A stretch of 64,000 nucleotides of DNA from Erythrobacter ramosus (GCF_009828055.1 NZ_WTYB01000004.1:1-64000); one strand, 5' to 3'; counted from the first letter of the stretch, positions 46,366 to 56,118 are shown. Numbers and translations: made by a program. The notes: a model not told the origin generated them from the sequence alone.

Positions 46366-48048
46366 TCAGCTGCCCGCCACGACGGCCCAATAGCCGGTGC
46401 CGGGAGCAAGATCGTGCGGCAAGGCGGCGGCCGTGTCGACCGTGTTTTGGGTAGCGATCACGCTGAGGACGCTAAGTTCCGCCGGAGGGCTCCACCGGGC
46501 AGGCGCTTCGCCGAGGTTGAAGACGCAGAGCACCGCCCCGCTTTCGTCCCGGCGCAGGAAGGCGAGGATGTCATCCGGGCTGTCGATCAGCGCAATATCG
46601 CCATGCACCAGCGCGGGAGAAGTCCGCCGCAGGCGCAGTAGCTGGCGCGCGTAACCGAGGGTCGAGGCGGGGTCTGACGCCTGACTGTCGACGGCAAAGC
46701 CGGTGTGGACCGGGTCAAGCTTGAGCCAGGTGCGGTTGGCGTTCGAGAACCCCGCTTGCGGGGCATTGGCCGCCCACGGCATCGGGGTGCGCGCACCATC
46801 GCGGCCCAAGGTGTGCGGCCAATTGGCGATGGCCTCGGGGTCTTGCAGGTCTTCGAACGCGACCTCGCCCTGCGGCAGGCCCAGTTCCTCGCCCTGATAG
46901 ATGATCGGATTGCCGCGCAGGCTAAGCAGCAGCAGGAGGTTGAGCCGCGCGGCGCGCGCCATGTCACCGTCCAGCGTCCAACGGGTTACGGCGCGCGGCG
47001 CATCGTGGTTTGAAAACGCCCACGAGGGCCAGCCTTCGCCCGACTCCCCGCCCCATTGCGACAGGCTGGCGCGCACCAGCGGCGCGGTCAGGCGCGGGGC
47101 GTAGAGGAAGTCGAAGTTATAGGCCGAATCCAGCCGCTTGCCGCCTTCGGTGAAGGCCTTCATTTCGGCGAGCGGCTCCGGCCCGCCGACTTCGGCGACG
47201 GTGAAGCGGCCGGGAAACTCGTCAATCGCGGCGCGGATCCGTTCAAGGAAGGCGACGATGTCGGGGTGCGATTGGTTGTACTGCTTGACTTGCATGTCGA
47301 ACGGGCGGGTCACCAGCTCCATCGGCACGCCGCTAGGCGGATTGTCGCGCAGGTCCGGGTCATGCATCGAGAAGTTGAGCGCATCCAATCGGAAGCCGTC
47401 CACGCCTCGGCCTAGCCAGAACCGCGCAACATCCAGCAGCGCATCCTGCACTTCGACATTATGGACGTTGAGGTCAGGTTGGCTGGTGAGGAAGTTGTGC
47501 AGGTAATACTGCTTCCTCGGCCCATCCCACTGCCACGCCGAACCGCCGAACACCGACTGCCAGTTCGACGGCGGCGAGCCATCGGGCTTGGGGTCGGCCC
47601 AGACATACCAGTCGGCCTTCGGATTGATGCGATCGGCGCGACTTTTCTGGAACCACGCGTGCTCGTCAGACGTGTGCGAATAGACCTGATCGATGATGAC
47701 CTTGAGGCCCAGCGCGTGCGCCTTGGCGATGATCCGGTCGAAATCGGCGAAGCTGCCGAAGCTGGGGTCGATCCCGCAATAATCAGCCACGTCATAGCCG
47801 AAATCTTTCATTGGCGAGGTGAAGAACGGCGAGATCCAGATGCCGTCAACGCCGAGGTCGGCGATGTAGTCCAGACCTTCGGCAATCCCGGCAAGATCGC
47901 CGATCCCGTCGCCATTGGTGTCTCGGAAGCTGCGCGGATAGATCTGGTAGATGACAGCGCCGCGCCACCAGGCCCCCAAGCGATCGGTGTCGCTGGCGGC
48001 GGTTTCGGCTGCGGCTTGCGGGCCAGCGCAGGACTGGGCGGATGCCAT
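46366..48048 (-). CDS. GH13 alpha-glucosidase, cytoplasmic
   Basis: A 560-residue GH13 enzyme of the GH13_23-type alpha-glucosidases, splitting terminal alpha-1,4 glucose. The barrel starts WWRGAVIYQIYPRSFRDTNGDGIGDLAGI. The four conserved regions are IIDQVYSHTSDEH, DGFRLDALNF (nucleophile Asp), FTVAEVGGPE (acid/base Glu) and FSNHDAPR. There is no signal peptide, so it acts in the cytoplasm after uptake. Its start overlaps the amylase stop by one base. Confidence 0.9.
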   Translation of the reverse strand: MASAQSCAGPQAAAETAASDTDRLGAWWRGAVIYQIYPRSFRDTNGDGIGDLAGIAEGLDYIADLGVDGIWISPFFTSPMKDFGYDVADYCGIDPSFGSFADFDRIIAKAHALGLKVIIDQVYSHTSDEHAWFQKSRADRINPKADWYVWADPKPDGSPPSNWQSVFGGSAWQWDGPRKQYYLHNFLTSQPDLNVHNVEVQDALLDVARFWLGRGVDGFRLDALNFSMHDPDLRDNPPSGVPMELVTRPFDMQVKQYNQSHPDIVAFLERIRAAIDEFPGRFTVAEVGGPEPLAEMKAFTEGGKRLDSAYNFDFLYAPRLTAPLVRASLSQWGGESGEGWPSWAFSNHDAPRAVTRWTLDGDMARAARLNLLLLLSLRGNPIIYQGEELGLPQGEVAFEDLQDPEAIANWPHTLGRDGARTPMPWAANAPQAGFSNANRTWLKLDPVHTGFAVDSQASDPASTLGYARQLLRLRRTSPALVHGDIALIDSPDDILAFLRRDESGAVLCVFNLGEAPARWSPPAELSVLSVIATQNTVDTAAALPHDLAPGTGYWAVVAGS

Positions 48049-49886
48049 TAGTCGTCAGTCTCCAGAATGCAGGCGGCAAAGCCGAACGCGGGCAGCGTGA
48101 TCCGCACCGTCCCCGGCGCGGTGAGGGTGGTCGGACAATTACCGACCAGGAGCGCGACACCGCTCGCCCGGTAGCTCACCTCGACATTGTGCGAAAGCGC
48201 CGATGCGCTCGTATTGAACACCGCAAGCACCCGCTGTCCGGTTTCGGGATCATGCCGTTCGACCGCGAGCAGGCCGGGGGCGGTTTCCGCGAAAGCGCGC
48301 ACCTCGGAAAGGCCGCGCCGCAGCGCCGGGCTGGCGGTGCGCGCCGCCGACAGATCGGCGATCAGGCGGTACAGGGGATGGGCGGTGTCGAAGTTGCTCT
48401 GTTCCGTGGTGGCAGTGGTACCGATCAGCCTGTTGTCGTTATAGACCGCGACCTTGCTGGGGAACATATCCTCGCGCGCCAGCTGGTCATTGCCGTCCGA
48501 GATGAAACCCTGCTCGTCGCCGTAATAGACCGTCGGCACGCCGCGCAGCAGGAACATCATCGCATGGCCAAGCTTAACCCGCGCCAGCAGCGTTTCGGCA
48601 TCATCCGACCCGCTCATATCGCGCACGAACATCGAAAAGCGCCCGAAGTCGTGATTGCCGAGGAAGGTCGGCAGGCCCAGCGCGGTTTTCGCGCCGCCCG
48701 GATAGATCGCGTCCTGCTGGAGGAATTCGGCCATCAGCCGCGGCCCGGCCTTGCCGCTCGCAACCAATTGCACGGCCTTCGCGAAGCCCATGTCGAGTGC
48801 GTAGGGCAGCTGGCTTTCCGCCATCACCTGCGCGGCGAGCGTGGCGGTGGGTTCTTCGTAAGCGATCTCACCGAAGATGTGGAAGTGGTCGATCCCCTTG
48901 GCCTTGGCCCGCTCCAGAATGGGGGGGACGAAGGCCTGCCAGAACTCCGGGTTCACGTGCTTGGCGGTGTCGATGCGGTAGCCGTCGATCCCGTAATCAT
49001 CGATCCACTGGCCGAAGATTGCGATCATGCCTTGAACGACGCGCGGATTTTCGGTCGCCAGATCATCGAGGCCCGAAAAGTCGCCATAGACGCTGCTTTC
49101 CCCCACCCAGTGCGAATTGCCGCGGTTGTGGTAAAGCGTCACGTCATTGAGCCACGCGGGCACTTTCACGGTCTTTTCTGCCTCGGGCACCACGGGGGTA
49201 TAGGCGAAGGCGGGGTCGGTGAGCTTGGCCCAATTGGCGGGATCGGCGTTTTCGTCACCCGCAAAGCCTTGGTTGATCGGCGCGCCGTTCGGGCCGCCTT
49301 TGCGGCCGTAGGGATAGTCGCCTTTGCTGCGATAAGCGTAGCCATTGGCCGTCCCCTCGGCATAGTCGATCACATCGGCGGTGTGGTTGATGATGATGTC
49401 CATGTAGACCTTCATCCCGCGCGCATGGGCTTCATCGACGAAGGCCTTGAACTCGGCATTGGTGCCGAAATGCGGATCGACGCTTGTGAAATTGGTCACC
49501 CAGTAGCCGTGATAGCCCGAGCTTTCCTCGCCCGGCTTGCCCTGCACCGGCTTGTTCTTGAACACCGGCGCGAACCAGATCGCGGTGACGCCCATGCCCT
49601 GAATGTAATCGAGCTTGGCGGTCAGCCCCTTGAGGTCGCCGCCGTGGTAGAAGCCTTTGTGAGTGGGGTCGAATCCGTGATCGAAGACGCCGCCCTTGAT
49701 CCCGCCGCGATCATTCGATGTGTCACCGTTTTCGAACCGGTCGGGCAGGACGAAATAGATGATCTCGTCTTCAAGCTGGCGCTCGGAAATGGGGGCGAGG
49801 CCCGTTGTTTCGGCCGCAGCCGGCCCTCCTGCCAGGGCGGTGCTCGCGCACAGCACAGCCGCTAAGCTCACGAAGATTCGCGTCAT
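48048..49886 (-). CDS. Secreted GH13 alpha-amylase/cyclomaltodextrinase-like enzyme
   Basis: A 612-residue GH13 enzyme exported by a signal peptide (IFVSLAAVLCASTALAGGPAAAE). The barrel begins EIIYFVLPDRFENGDTSNDRGG and holds the conserved regions DIIINHTADV, DGYRIDTAKHV (nucleophile), HIFGEIAYEE (acid/base) and FLGNHDFGRF. It probably cuts starch or maltodextrin in the periplasm. It is the first gene of the minus-strand operon; GGAGGGAG precedes the ATG. A CTTGCAAA-type operator lies in the region upstream. Confidence 0.9.
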   Translation of the reverse strand: MTRIFVSLAAVLCASTALAGGPAAAETTGLAPISERQLEDEIIYFVLPDRFENGDTSNDRGGIKGGVFDHGFDPTHKGFYHGGDLKGLTAKLDYIQGMGVTAIWFAPVFKNKPVQGKPGEESSGYHGYWVTNFTSVDPHFGTNAEFKAFVDEAHARGMKVYMDIIINHTADVIDYAEGTANGYAYRSKGDYPYGRKGGPNGAPINQGFAGDENADPANWAKLTDPAFAYTPVVPEAEKTVKVPAWLNDVTLYHNRGNSHWVGESSVYGDFSGLDDLATENPRVVQGMIAIFGQWIDDYGIDGYRIDTAKHVNPEFWQAFVPPILERAKAKGIDHFHIFGEIAYEEPTATLAAQVMAESQLPYALDMGFAKAVQLVASGKAGPRLMAEFLQQDAIYPGGAKTALGLPTFLGNHDFGRFSMFVRDMSGSDDAETLLARVKLGHAMMFLLRGVPTVYYGDEQGFISDGNDQLAREDMFPSKVAVYNDNRLIGTTATTEQSNFDTAHPLYRLIADLSAARTASPALRRGLSEVRAFAETAPGLLAVERHDPETGQRVLAVFNTSASALSHNVEVSYRASGVALLVGNCPTTLTAPGTVRITLPAFGFAACILETDD

Positions 49887-49930
49887 GACCCAACTCCCTC
49901 CGGCGGCGTTTCTGACACTTCAGAAGAGAT

Positions 49931-49948
49931 TTTGCAAATCTTTGTGAA
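49931..49948. promoter_or_regulatory. Degenerate operator-like site near the amylase start
   Basis: TTTGCAAATCTTTGTGAA matches 14 of 18 positions of the perfect palindrome at 40304. It lies about 45 bp before the amylase ATG on the opposite strand. Confidence 0.4.
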
Positions 49949-50054
49949 AAGTGGGCACGGGTTACGGATCATGGGACAAACAACGAAAATGCAATGATAA
50001 ACAGGCTTTCGCGCTAAACGAAAGGCAAATTTTCCTGAGATTTTCGGAAAGTTT

Positions 50055-50072
50055 CTTGCAAATTTTTGCAAG
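50055..50072. promoter_or_regulatory. Near-perfect LacI-type operator in the amylase/MFS promoter region
   Basis: CTTGCAAATTTTTGCAAG is an 18-bp palindrome with only the central pair asymmetrical. It lies 127 bp before the MFS start and shares TTGCAAA-TTTTGCAA with the site at 40304. Confidence 0.6.
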
Positions 50073-50198
50073 GCGTCCAGACTATGGCCCGGCATCGTGC
50101 AATGCGTCACCCGGCGACAGATCCGGGAGCCTACGCGATGCCGGGAGCCGCGTCACCTCCGGGCAGATGGTGGCGCGGGGGAGAGGGATGATACGATC

Positions 50199-51779
50199 AT
50201 GACGCAAGCCGGCCAAAAGCCTGCGCTGAACGCAGGCCAAATCTGGAACATGAGCTTCGGCTTCCTCGGAATCCAGATCGGGTTCGAGCTTCAGAACGGT
50301 AATGTCAGCCGCATTTTTCAGACCCTCGGCGCGGATGTTGGCGAACTGGCGATCCTGTGGATTGCCGCGCCGATGACCGGGCTGATCGTGCAGCCGATCA
50401 TCGGGCATCTGTCGGACAAAACCTGGAGCCCCCGCTTCGGCCGGCGCCGTCCCTATTTCCTCGTAGGCGCGCTGCTGGCGACCCTTGCGCTGTTTGTCAT
50501 GCCCAATGCTCCGGTGCTGTGGATCGCGGCCGGGATGCTGTGGGTCATGGACGCCTCGCTCAACATCACGATGGAGCCGTTCCGCGCGTTTGTCGGCGAC
50601 AACCTGCCCGACCGGCAGCGGACGATGGGCTATGCGATGCAGAGCTTCTTCATCGGTACGGGCGCGGTGATGGCGGGCGCGCTGCCGTGGGTGATGACCA
50701 ACTGGCTCGGCCTCAGCAACATCGCGCCTGTGGGCGAGATCCCGGAAACGGTGCGCTGGTCGTTCTATATCGGCGGAGCGGCACTGGTGGCGGCGGTCGC
50801 GTGGACGGTGTTTTCGACCAAGGAGTATTCCCCGCAAGAACTCGCCCGGTTCGAAGCCGCGCGCGGGCCTGCTGCGGGCGCAACCCATGCCGATGTGGAG
50901 CGCACGGCGCGGCAGTTTTCCAATGGCGGGATCGTCTGGATCATCGCCGGTCTCGGCCTCGCTGTACTGGTGGCCTTTGCGCGGGGGGAGAGCCGCCCTG
51001 CGTTCCTCGGCGACATTGAAGTGGCCAAGGACATCTATGTCCTCGCCGCCCTGCTGGCAGGCTTCGGCGTGATCCAGCTCGTCGCTGCATCCTTGCGCGG
51101 GCAGGGGCGCAATGACAGCGGCTTCATGGAAGTGGTGAGCGATCTGTTCGCCATGCCCAAGACCATGCGCCAGCTGGCCGTGGTGCAGTTCTTCAGCTGG
51201 TTCGGGATGTTTGCGTTGTGGATCTATGGCACGCCGGGCGTGACCGAATATCACTTCGGCGCGGCCGACGCGGCAAGCGCGGCCTATCAGGACGGTGCCG
51301 ATTGGTGGAGCCTGATGGGATCGGTGCGCAACGGCTTGGCCGCTGCCGCGGCGCTCGGGTTTGTGATGGTCGCCGCGAAGATCGACCGCTGCCGCTTGCA
51401 CGCGATCAACCTGCTGATGGGCGCGGCGGGCTTTGCGGCGGTGCTGCTGGTGCGCGATCCGGCGCTGCTGTGGGTGCCGCAGATCGGCATCGGCATCGCC
51501 TGGGCCTCGATCGTGGCGCTGCCCTATGCGATCCTCGCAGGCTGCGTCCCGGCGGAAAAAATGGGCATTTACATGGGGGTGTTCAACATCTTCATCGTCG
51601 TGCCGCAGCTGCTTGCCTCGACGCTGCTCGGCTTTCTCCTCACCAACCTGTTCGGGGGTGAACCGATCTACGCGATGGCGATTGCGGCGGCGAGCTTCGT
51701 GCTGGCGGCGGCGGCAACACTGTTCGTCATCGATGGCGAGGCGCGGGGCGTTCCGGCTTTGCAGGCCGGAGAAGCATGA
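50199..51779 (+). CDS. MFS transporter, glycoside/maltose symporter (SLC45-like)
   Basis: A 526-residue inner-membrane carrier for maltose or maltodextrins. It starts IWNMSFGFLGIQIGFELQNGNVSRIFQTLGA and contains the family's MFS loop motif GHLSDKTWSPRFGRRRPYFLVGA, as in sucrose/maltose symporters of sphingomonads and Caulobacter. Twelve membrane helices can be placed, with a large middle loop about residues 208-265. The ATG at 50199 is supported by GAGAGGG. It begins the plus-strand operon and overlaps the following amylase by four bases. Confidence 0.88.
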   Translation: MTQAGQKPALNAGQIWNMSFGFLGIQIGFELQNGNVSRIFQTLGADVGELAILWIAAPMTGLIVQPIIGHLSDKTWSPRFGRRRPYFLVGALLATLALFVMPNAPVLWIAAGMLWVMDASLNITMEPFRAFVGDNLPDRQRTMGYAMQSFFIGTGAVMAGALPWVMTNWLGLSNIAPVGEIPETVRWSFYIGGAALVAAVAWTVFSTKEYSPQELARFEAARGPAAGATHADVERTARQFSNGGIVWIIAGLGLAVLVAFARGESRPAFLGDIEVAKDIYVLAALLAGFGVIQLVAASLRGQGRNDSGFMEVVSDLFAMPKTMRQLAVVQFFSWFGMFALWIYGTPGVTEYHFGAADAASAAYQDGADWWSLMGSVRNGLAAAAALGFVMVAAKIDRCRLHAINLLMGAAGFAAVLLVRDPALLWVPQIGIGIAWASIVALPYAILAGCVPAEKMGIYMGVFNIFIVVPQLLASTLLGFLLTNLFGGEPIYAMAIAAASFVLAAAATLFVIDGEARGVPALQAGEA

Positions 51780-53143
51780 TGCGGCTGGCCTTTGCCTTGC
51801 TGGCGGGCGCGCTGGTCGCTACCCCGGCGCTGGCCCAACCCGATTACACCCCGCGTGATGTGGTTGAGGTACAGAACGCCGAGTGGACGCGCGACGCGGT
51901 ACTGTATCAACTCAACACCCGGCAGTTCACGCCAGAGGGCACCTTCGCAGCGGCGCAGAAGCAGCTACCCCGGCTGGCCGCGATGGGGGTCGACATCATC
52001 TGGCTGATGCCGATCCACCCGATTGGCGAGGCGAACCGCAAGGGCAGCCTCGGCAGCCCCTACGCGGTGCACGATTACCGCGGCGTCAATCCCGAGTTCG
52101 GCACGGAGGCAGAGTTCCGCGCCTTCGTGGACGAGGCGCACCGGCTGGGGCTGAAGGTGATCCTCGACTGGGTCGCCAACCATTCTGCCTATGACAATCC
52201 GCTGACTGTGAGCCACCCGGATTGGTACACCCGCACGCCCGAAGGCGCGCTGATGTCGCCTGCGGGAACCGACTGGTCTGACGTGGCGGACTTCGATTAC
52301 AGACAGCCCGGTTTGCGACAATACATGACCGAGAGCCTCGTCTACTGGGTGCGCGAATTCGGCATCGACGGGTATCGCGCCGACGTAGCCGGATATGTCC
52401 CGACCGATTTCTGGGAGACCGCGCGCGCCGAACTCGACAAGGTCAAACCGGTCTTCATGCTCGCCGAATGGGAGCAGCGCGATCTCCACGCTCGCGCCTT
52501 TGACGCCACCTATGGCTGGGGCTGGAAGGAGGCGATGCAGCGCCTTGTGAAGGACGGCAGCGGGGCTGGGGCGATGCGCGGCTATTACGCCGGGCAGTCC
52601 GAAACATGGCCCCATGCCGCGATGCGCATGGTCTATACCGATAACCACGACCAGAATTCTTGGGACGGGGTGGCGGCCGAAATCTACGGCCCGGCTTACG
52701 AGGCGGGAATCGCGCTGTCCTTCACCGGCCCCGGCTTGCCGCTGATCTATAACGGGCAGGAGGCGGATAATGACCGCCAGCTCAAGTTCTTCGAGCGCGA
52801 TCCGATCGTCTGGCGCGAAGGCAAGCACGCCGCGCTGCTGGCCAAGCTGATCGCGCTCAAGACGGCTAACTCCGCGCTCCACAACGGCCGCTTCGGCGCG
52901 GCGCTTGTCGAGGTGCCGACCGATGCGACGGCGGATGTCTTTGCCTTCACGCGCGGGGCGGAGGGCGAGCGGGTGTTTGCGGTGTTCAACCTCAGCCCCC
53001 GGCCGCAGCAGGTGACCTTCCAGCACGCGCGCCATCATGGCCGCTATGCCGATGCGCTGAGCGGCGAGGCGATGGCCTTCGCGGGCGGCGAGACGCTCGC
53101 GCTTGCTCCGTGGGGCTACCGGATTTTCACAGAGACCAAATGA
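51776..53143 (+). CDS. Secreted GH13 alpha-amylase family enzyme
   Basis: A 455-residue GH13 enzyme with signal peptide MRLAFALLAGALVATPALAQ. Conserved regions are ILDWVANHSAYDN, DGYRADVAGYVPTDFW (nucleophile), FMLAEWEQRDLH (acid/base) and YTDNHDQNSWDG. The size suits a compact periplasmic amylase or maltogenic enzyme. Overlap with the MFS gene (ATGA) indicates coupled expression; the GH97 gene follows after 28 bases. Confidence 0.88.
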   Translation: MMRLAFALLAGALVATPALAQPDYTPRDVVEVQNAEWTRDAVLYQLNTRQFTPEGTFAAAQKQLPRLAAMGVDIIWLMPIHPIGEANRKGSLGSPYAVHDYRGVNPEFGTEAEFRAFVDEAHRLGLKVILDWVANHSAYDNPLTVSHPDWYTRTPEGALMSPAGTDWSDVADFDYRQPGLRQYMTESLVYWVREFGIDGYRADVAGYVPTDFWETARAELDKVKPVFMLAEWEQRDLHARAFDATYGWGWKEAMQRLVKDGSGAGAMRGYYAGQSETWPHAAMRMVYTDNHDQNSWDGVAAEIYGPAYEAGIALSFTGPGLPLIYNGQEADNDRQLKFFERDPIVWREGKHAALLAKLIALKTANSALHNGRFGAALVEVPTDATADVFAFTRGAEGERVFAVFNLSPRPQQVTFQHARHHGRYADALSGEAMAFAGGETLALAPWGYRIFTETK

Positions 53144-53171
53144 GCGCCCCGATAGGCGCGGGAGAGGACGC

Positions 53172-55244
53172 ATGACGAAGCTTTGGACCCGGTTGATCGC
53201 GGCGGCGGTAGTCGCATGGGCCGCCGCGCCTGCCTATGCCGAGACGCTGGAACTGACCTCGCCCGACGGAAAGATCGCCGTTACGGTCAAGGATGATGGC
53301 GGGCAGGCGACCTATGCGGTCAGCTTCGAAGGCGAGCAGGTCATCGCCCCGTCAAAGCTCGGGATGCTGTTCGCCGAACACCACGGGTTTGAGCGCGGTC
53401 TCGCCATTGCCGGATCGACCCGCGCCAGCAGCGACACCACGTGGGAACAGCCGTGGGGCGAGCGCCGTCTGGTGCGCGACCAGCACAACGAACTCGCGGT
53501 GACCTTCAAGCCCGCTGATGGCCCGGACCGTCAGATGACCGTCCGGTTCCGCGCCTTCGATACCGGGATAGGCTTCCGCTATGAATTGCCCGAACAGGCC
53601 GCGCTGGAAGGCGATATCGCCATCGTCGAAGAGCTGACCCAGTTCGGCGTCGGCGACAAAACGACGATGTGGTACACGCCGTCCGACGAATACAACCGCA
53701 ACGAATATATCTATCGCGTCGCCCCCGCAGGCGAGGTTGATGATGCGCACACCCCGTCCACCTTCCGCACCACCACCGGCATCCACTTTGCGATCCACGA
53801 GGCGGCGTTGGTCGATTACTCCTCGATGTCGCTGGATCAGCTGCGACCGGGCAATTTCCAGGCGAACCTGAGGAACTGGTCGGGTGGGCCAAAGGTGAAG
53901 ACCAAGGCGCCGTTCAAGTCCCCATGGCGCACCATCCAGATCGCGCGCGAGGCGGTGGGGCTGATCAATTCCGACATCATTCTCAACCTCAACGAGCCCA
54001 ACACACTGGGCGACGTCTCCTATGCCAAGCCCGGCAAATATGTCGGCATCTGGTGGGCTATGCACATCAATGACCGCACTTGGGCGAGCGACAAGTACCA
54101 CGGCGCCACCACCGCCGAGACGAAGCGCTATATCGACTTCGCCGCCAAGCATGGCTTTGCCGGCGTGCTGGTCGAAGGTTGGAACAAGGGCTGGGACGGC
54201 GACTGGTTCAACAATGGCGATCTGTTCAGCTTCACCGAGGCCTATCCCGATTACGACATCGAAGCCCTGAGCAAATATGCCGCCGCCAAGGGCGTCAGCA
54301 TCATCGTCCATCACGAAACTTCGGCCAATCTTACCAACTACGAAAAGCAGCTCGAAGCTGGCCTCGATCTCGTCCGCAAGATCGGCTCGCGCTATGTGAA
54401 GACCGGCTATGTCTCGGACGCGGGCGATGCCGTGTGGGTCGATGATAAGGGCATCCGCCACTACGAATATTACGATAGCCAGCGGATGATCGACCACCAC
54501 ATGACAGTGATCAAGGCCGCAGCCGAGCGCGAGATCGCGATGGACACGCACGAGCCGGTCAAGGACACGGGCCTGCGCCGCACCTATCCCAACTGGATGA
54601 GCCGCGAAGGCGCGCGCGGCATGGAGTTCAACGCCTGGGGCTCGCCGCCCAACCCGCCTTCGCACGAGCCGATGCTGGCCTTTTCCGCGCTGCTGGCGGG
54701 GCCGTTCGATTACACTCCCGGCATCTTCGACCTGCGCCCCAATGAACGCGCGCCGGTGCGTGCGGATATGGCGCGGGGAGACCCGAAGAACCGCCCGCAA
54801 ACGACGCTGGCCAAGCAGCTTGCGACTTATGTGACGATCTACTCGCCGCTCCAGATGGCCGCTGACCTGCCCGAGAATTACGAGGCCCGGCCCGAAGCCT
54901 TCCAGTTCATCAAGGATGTGGAGGCCGATTGGGAGGAGTCGATCGCGCTGGCCGGTGAGGTTGGCCAATATGTCGCCTTTGCTCGGCAGGGGCGCAAGTC
55001 AAAGGAATGGTTCCTCGGGGCGGTGACCGACGAGAAGTCGCGCGACCTGTCGCTGGCGCTGTCCTTCCTCGAAAAGGGCCGCAAATACCGCGCGCAGATC
55101 TACCGCGACGGCCCGCACGCGCATTGGGACTACAACCCCTATGACATCGTGATCGAGGAAAAGGTGGTGACCGGCGGGGACATCTTCGCTGTGCGGCTGG
55201 CGGCATCGGGCGGGGTCGCGGTGCGGTTCATTCCGGTGAAGTGA
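53172..55244 (+). CDS. GH97 alpha-glucosidase (SusB-like)
   Basis: A 690-residue GH97 glycosidase, exported by a signal peptide (RLIAAAVVAWAAAPAYAE). An N-terminal beta-super-sandwich (about 20-260) precedes the catalytic barrel. Three glutamates expected for the inverting, SusB-type subgroup are visible: HHETSAN near residue 380, MDTHEPV near 460 and RGMEFNAWG near 483. The retaining nucleophile pattern KVDF is replaced by VKTGYVSDAG. It should release glucose from maltooligosaccharides in the periplasm. The ATG at 53172 follows GGAGAGG. Confidence 0.9.
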   Translation: MTKLWTRLIAAAVVAWAAAPAYAETLELTSPDGKIAVTVKDDGGQATYAVSFEGEQVIAPSKLGMLFAEHHGFERGLAIAGSTRASSDTTWEQPWGERRLVRDQHNELAVTFKPADGPDRQMTVRFRAFDTGIGFRYELPEQAALEGDIAIVEELTQFGVGDKTTMWYTPSDEYNRNEYIYRVAPAGEVDDAHTPSTFRTTTGIHFAIHEAALVDYSSMSLDQLRPGNFQANLRNWSGGPKVKTKAPFKSPWRTIQIAREAVGLINSDIILNLNEPNTLGDVSYAKPGKYVGIWWAMHINDRTWASDKYHGATTAETKRYIDFAAKHGFAGVLVEGWNKGWDGDWFNNGDLFSFTEAYPDYDIEALSKYAAAKGVSIIVHHETSANLTNYEKQLEAGLDLVRKIGSRYVKTGYVSDAGDAVWVDDKGIRHYEYYDSQRMIDHHMTVIKAAAEREIAMDTHEPVKDTGLRRTYPNWMSREGARGMEFNAWGSPPNPPSHEPMLAFSALLAGPFDYTPGIFDLRPNERAPVRADMARGDPKNRPQTTLAKQLATYVTIYSPLQMAADLPENYEARPEAFQFIKDVEADWEESIALAGEVGQYVAFARQGRKSKEWFLGAVTDEKSRDLSLALSFLEKGRKYRAQIYRDGPHAHWDYNPYDIVIEEKVVTGGDIFAVRLAASGGVAVRFIPVK

Positions 55245-55349
55245 GGGACGCCGCAACCGGATCGGCGGCTTTCGCCTCGTTTCGGACAAAGCGGACGTTC
55301 GGCAAACGACTCCAAATCGGACGCCAAACGGGCACGAGGCGATTATTAC

Positions 55350-55386
55350 CCGGGTATAATTGACTCTATTTTCATCCGGGTATAAT
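55350..55386 (+). promoter_or_regulatory. Tandem CCGGGTATAAT elements before the DUF2239 gene
   Basis: The 11-base word CCGGGTATAAT occurs at 55350-55360 and again at 55376-55386, 26 bp apart. The first copy is part of the near-palindrome ATTACCCGGGTATAAT. Each contains a TATAAT that could be a -10 box, and TTGACT at 55360-55365 could be a -35 with a short 15-bp spacer. A pair of operators for one regulator is the likely reading. Confidence 0.5.
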
Positions 55387-55411
55387 CCCGCCTCTCAGGA
55401 GGCAACCCACG

Positions 55412-55939
55412 ATGACAAATTACACGGCTTTTCTTGCGCATGAGCGAGTCGCCTCTGGCACGCGCGATGACGTCCAAAGGCAGATCCTGTCGGACCTATC
55501 GGAGCACAAGGATTCCATCCTCGTCTTCGATGACGAGACCGGGCGGGTCACGGACCTCGATTATCAGGGAACAATGGCAGGGATTACGCCCCAGCCTGTT
55601 GGGCGCCCGAAACTGGGCGTTCAAGCGCGAGAGGTGACGCTGCTTCCGCGACACTGGGATTGGCTCTCTCAACAAAGTGGCGGCGCTTCTGCTGCGCTTC
55701 GACGCCTCGTGGATGCTGCACGCTCGCAGGGGCGCACTGTTCGTGATCGCCAAGACGCGGCCTATCGGTTCATGCAGGGCCTGTGCGGCGATATGAAGGG
55801 CTACGAGGAAGCGCTGCGCGCGCTTTATCGTTCTGATAGCACCAGTTTTGCATCTGCAATTGCGCACTGGCCCCAAGACGTGCGGCTCTACATCGACAGC
55901 CTGCTCGGCCTGAACACGAGCGATCAAGAGGCAGGATAG
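55412..55939 (+). CDS. DUF2239 family protein
   Basis: A 175-residue protein of DUF2239. Typical blocks are YTAFLAHERVASGTRDDV, ILVFDDETGRVTDLDYQGT, GRPKLGVQAREVTLLPRHWDWLSQQSGGASAALRRLVDAAR and ALYRSDSTSFASAIAHWPQDVRLYI. The central part looks like a short regulator-like helical segment, but no function is established. AGGAGGCAACCC precedes the ATG. Its promoter carries a repeated operator-like element. Confidence 0.85.
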   Translation: MTNYTAFLAHERVASGTRDDVQRQILSDLSEHKDSILVFDDETGRVTDLDYQGTMAGITPQPVGRPKLGVQAREVTLLPRHWDWLSQQSGGASAALRRLVDAARSQGRTVRDRQDAAYRFMQGLCGDMKGYEEALRALYRSDSTSFASAIAHWPQDVRLYIDSLLGLNTSDQEAG

Positions 55940-56118
55940 TGCGTGTCGCCTCTTGCCGTTGCGCAAGCCCTAGGGCGGATTTCTCGGGAGAAAGCGGCAT
56001 GGCGGCTTTGGCGGTGTTTTCGCCAGGAGCGAAATTCTCAAATCGATCCCAAGGCGGTCGGATTGCTGACCACAAGGATTCAAATGGCGGAATGTGCCCG
56101 CCGCGCTAATAAGTCTCC

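Larger units (their letters stand above)
49887..50198. promoter_or_regulatory. Divergent promoter region between amylase and MFS operons
   Basis: A 312-bp region without a gene, clearly AT-richer (about 49925-50075) than its surroundings. It carries two TTGCAAA-type elements at 49931-49948 and 50055-50072, placed so that one regulator could repress both operons. GAGAGGG precedes the MFS start. No other feature was recognised. Confidence 0.65.

Noticed and set aside
48042..49865. 607-codon plus-strand frame
   Set aside because: Antisense to the GH13 amylase with all four conserved regions.
53352..54968. 538-codon minus-strand frame
   Set aside because: Antisense to the GH97 gene, whose catalytic glutamates are intact.
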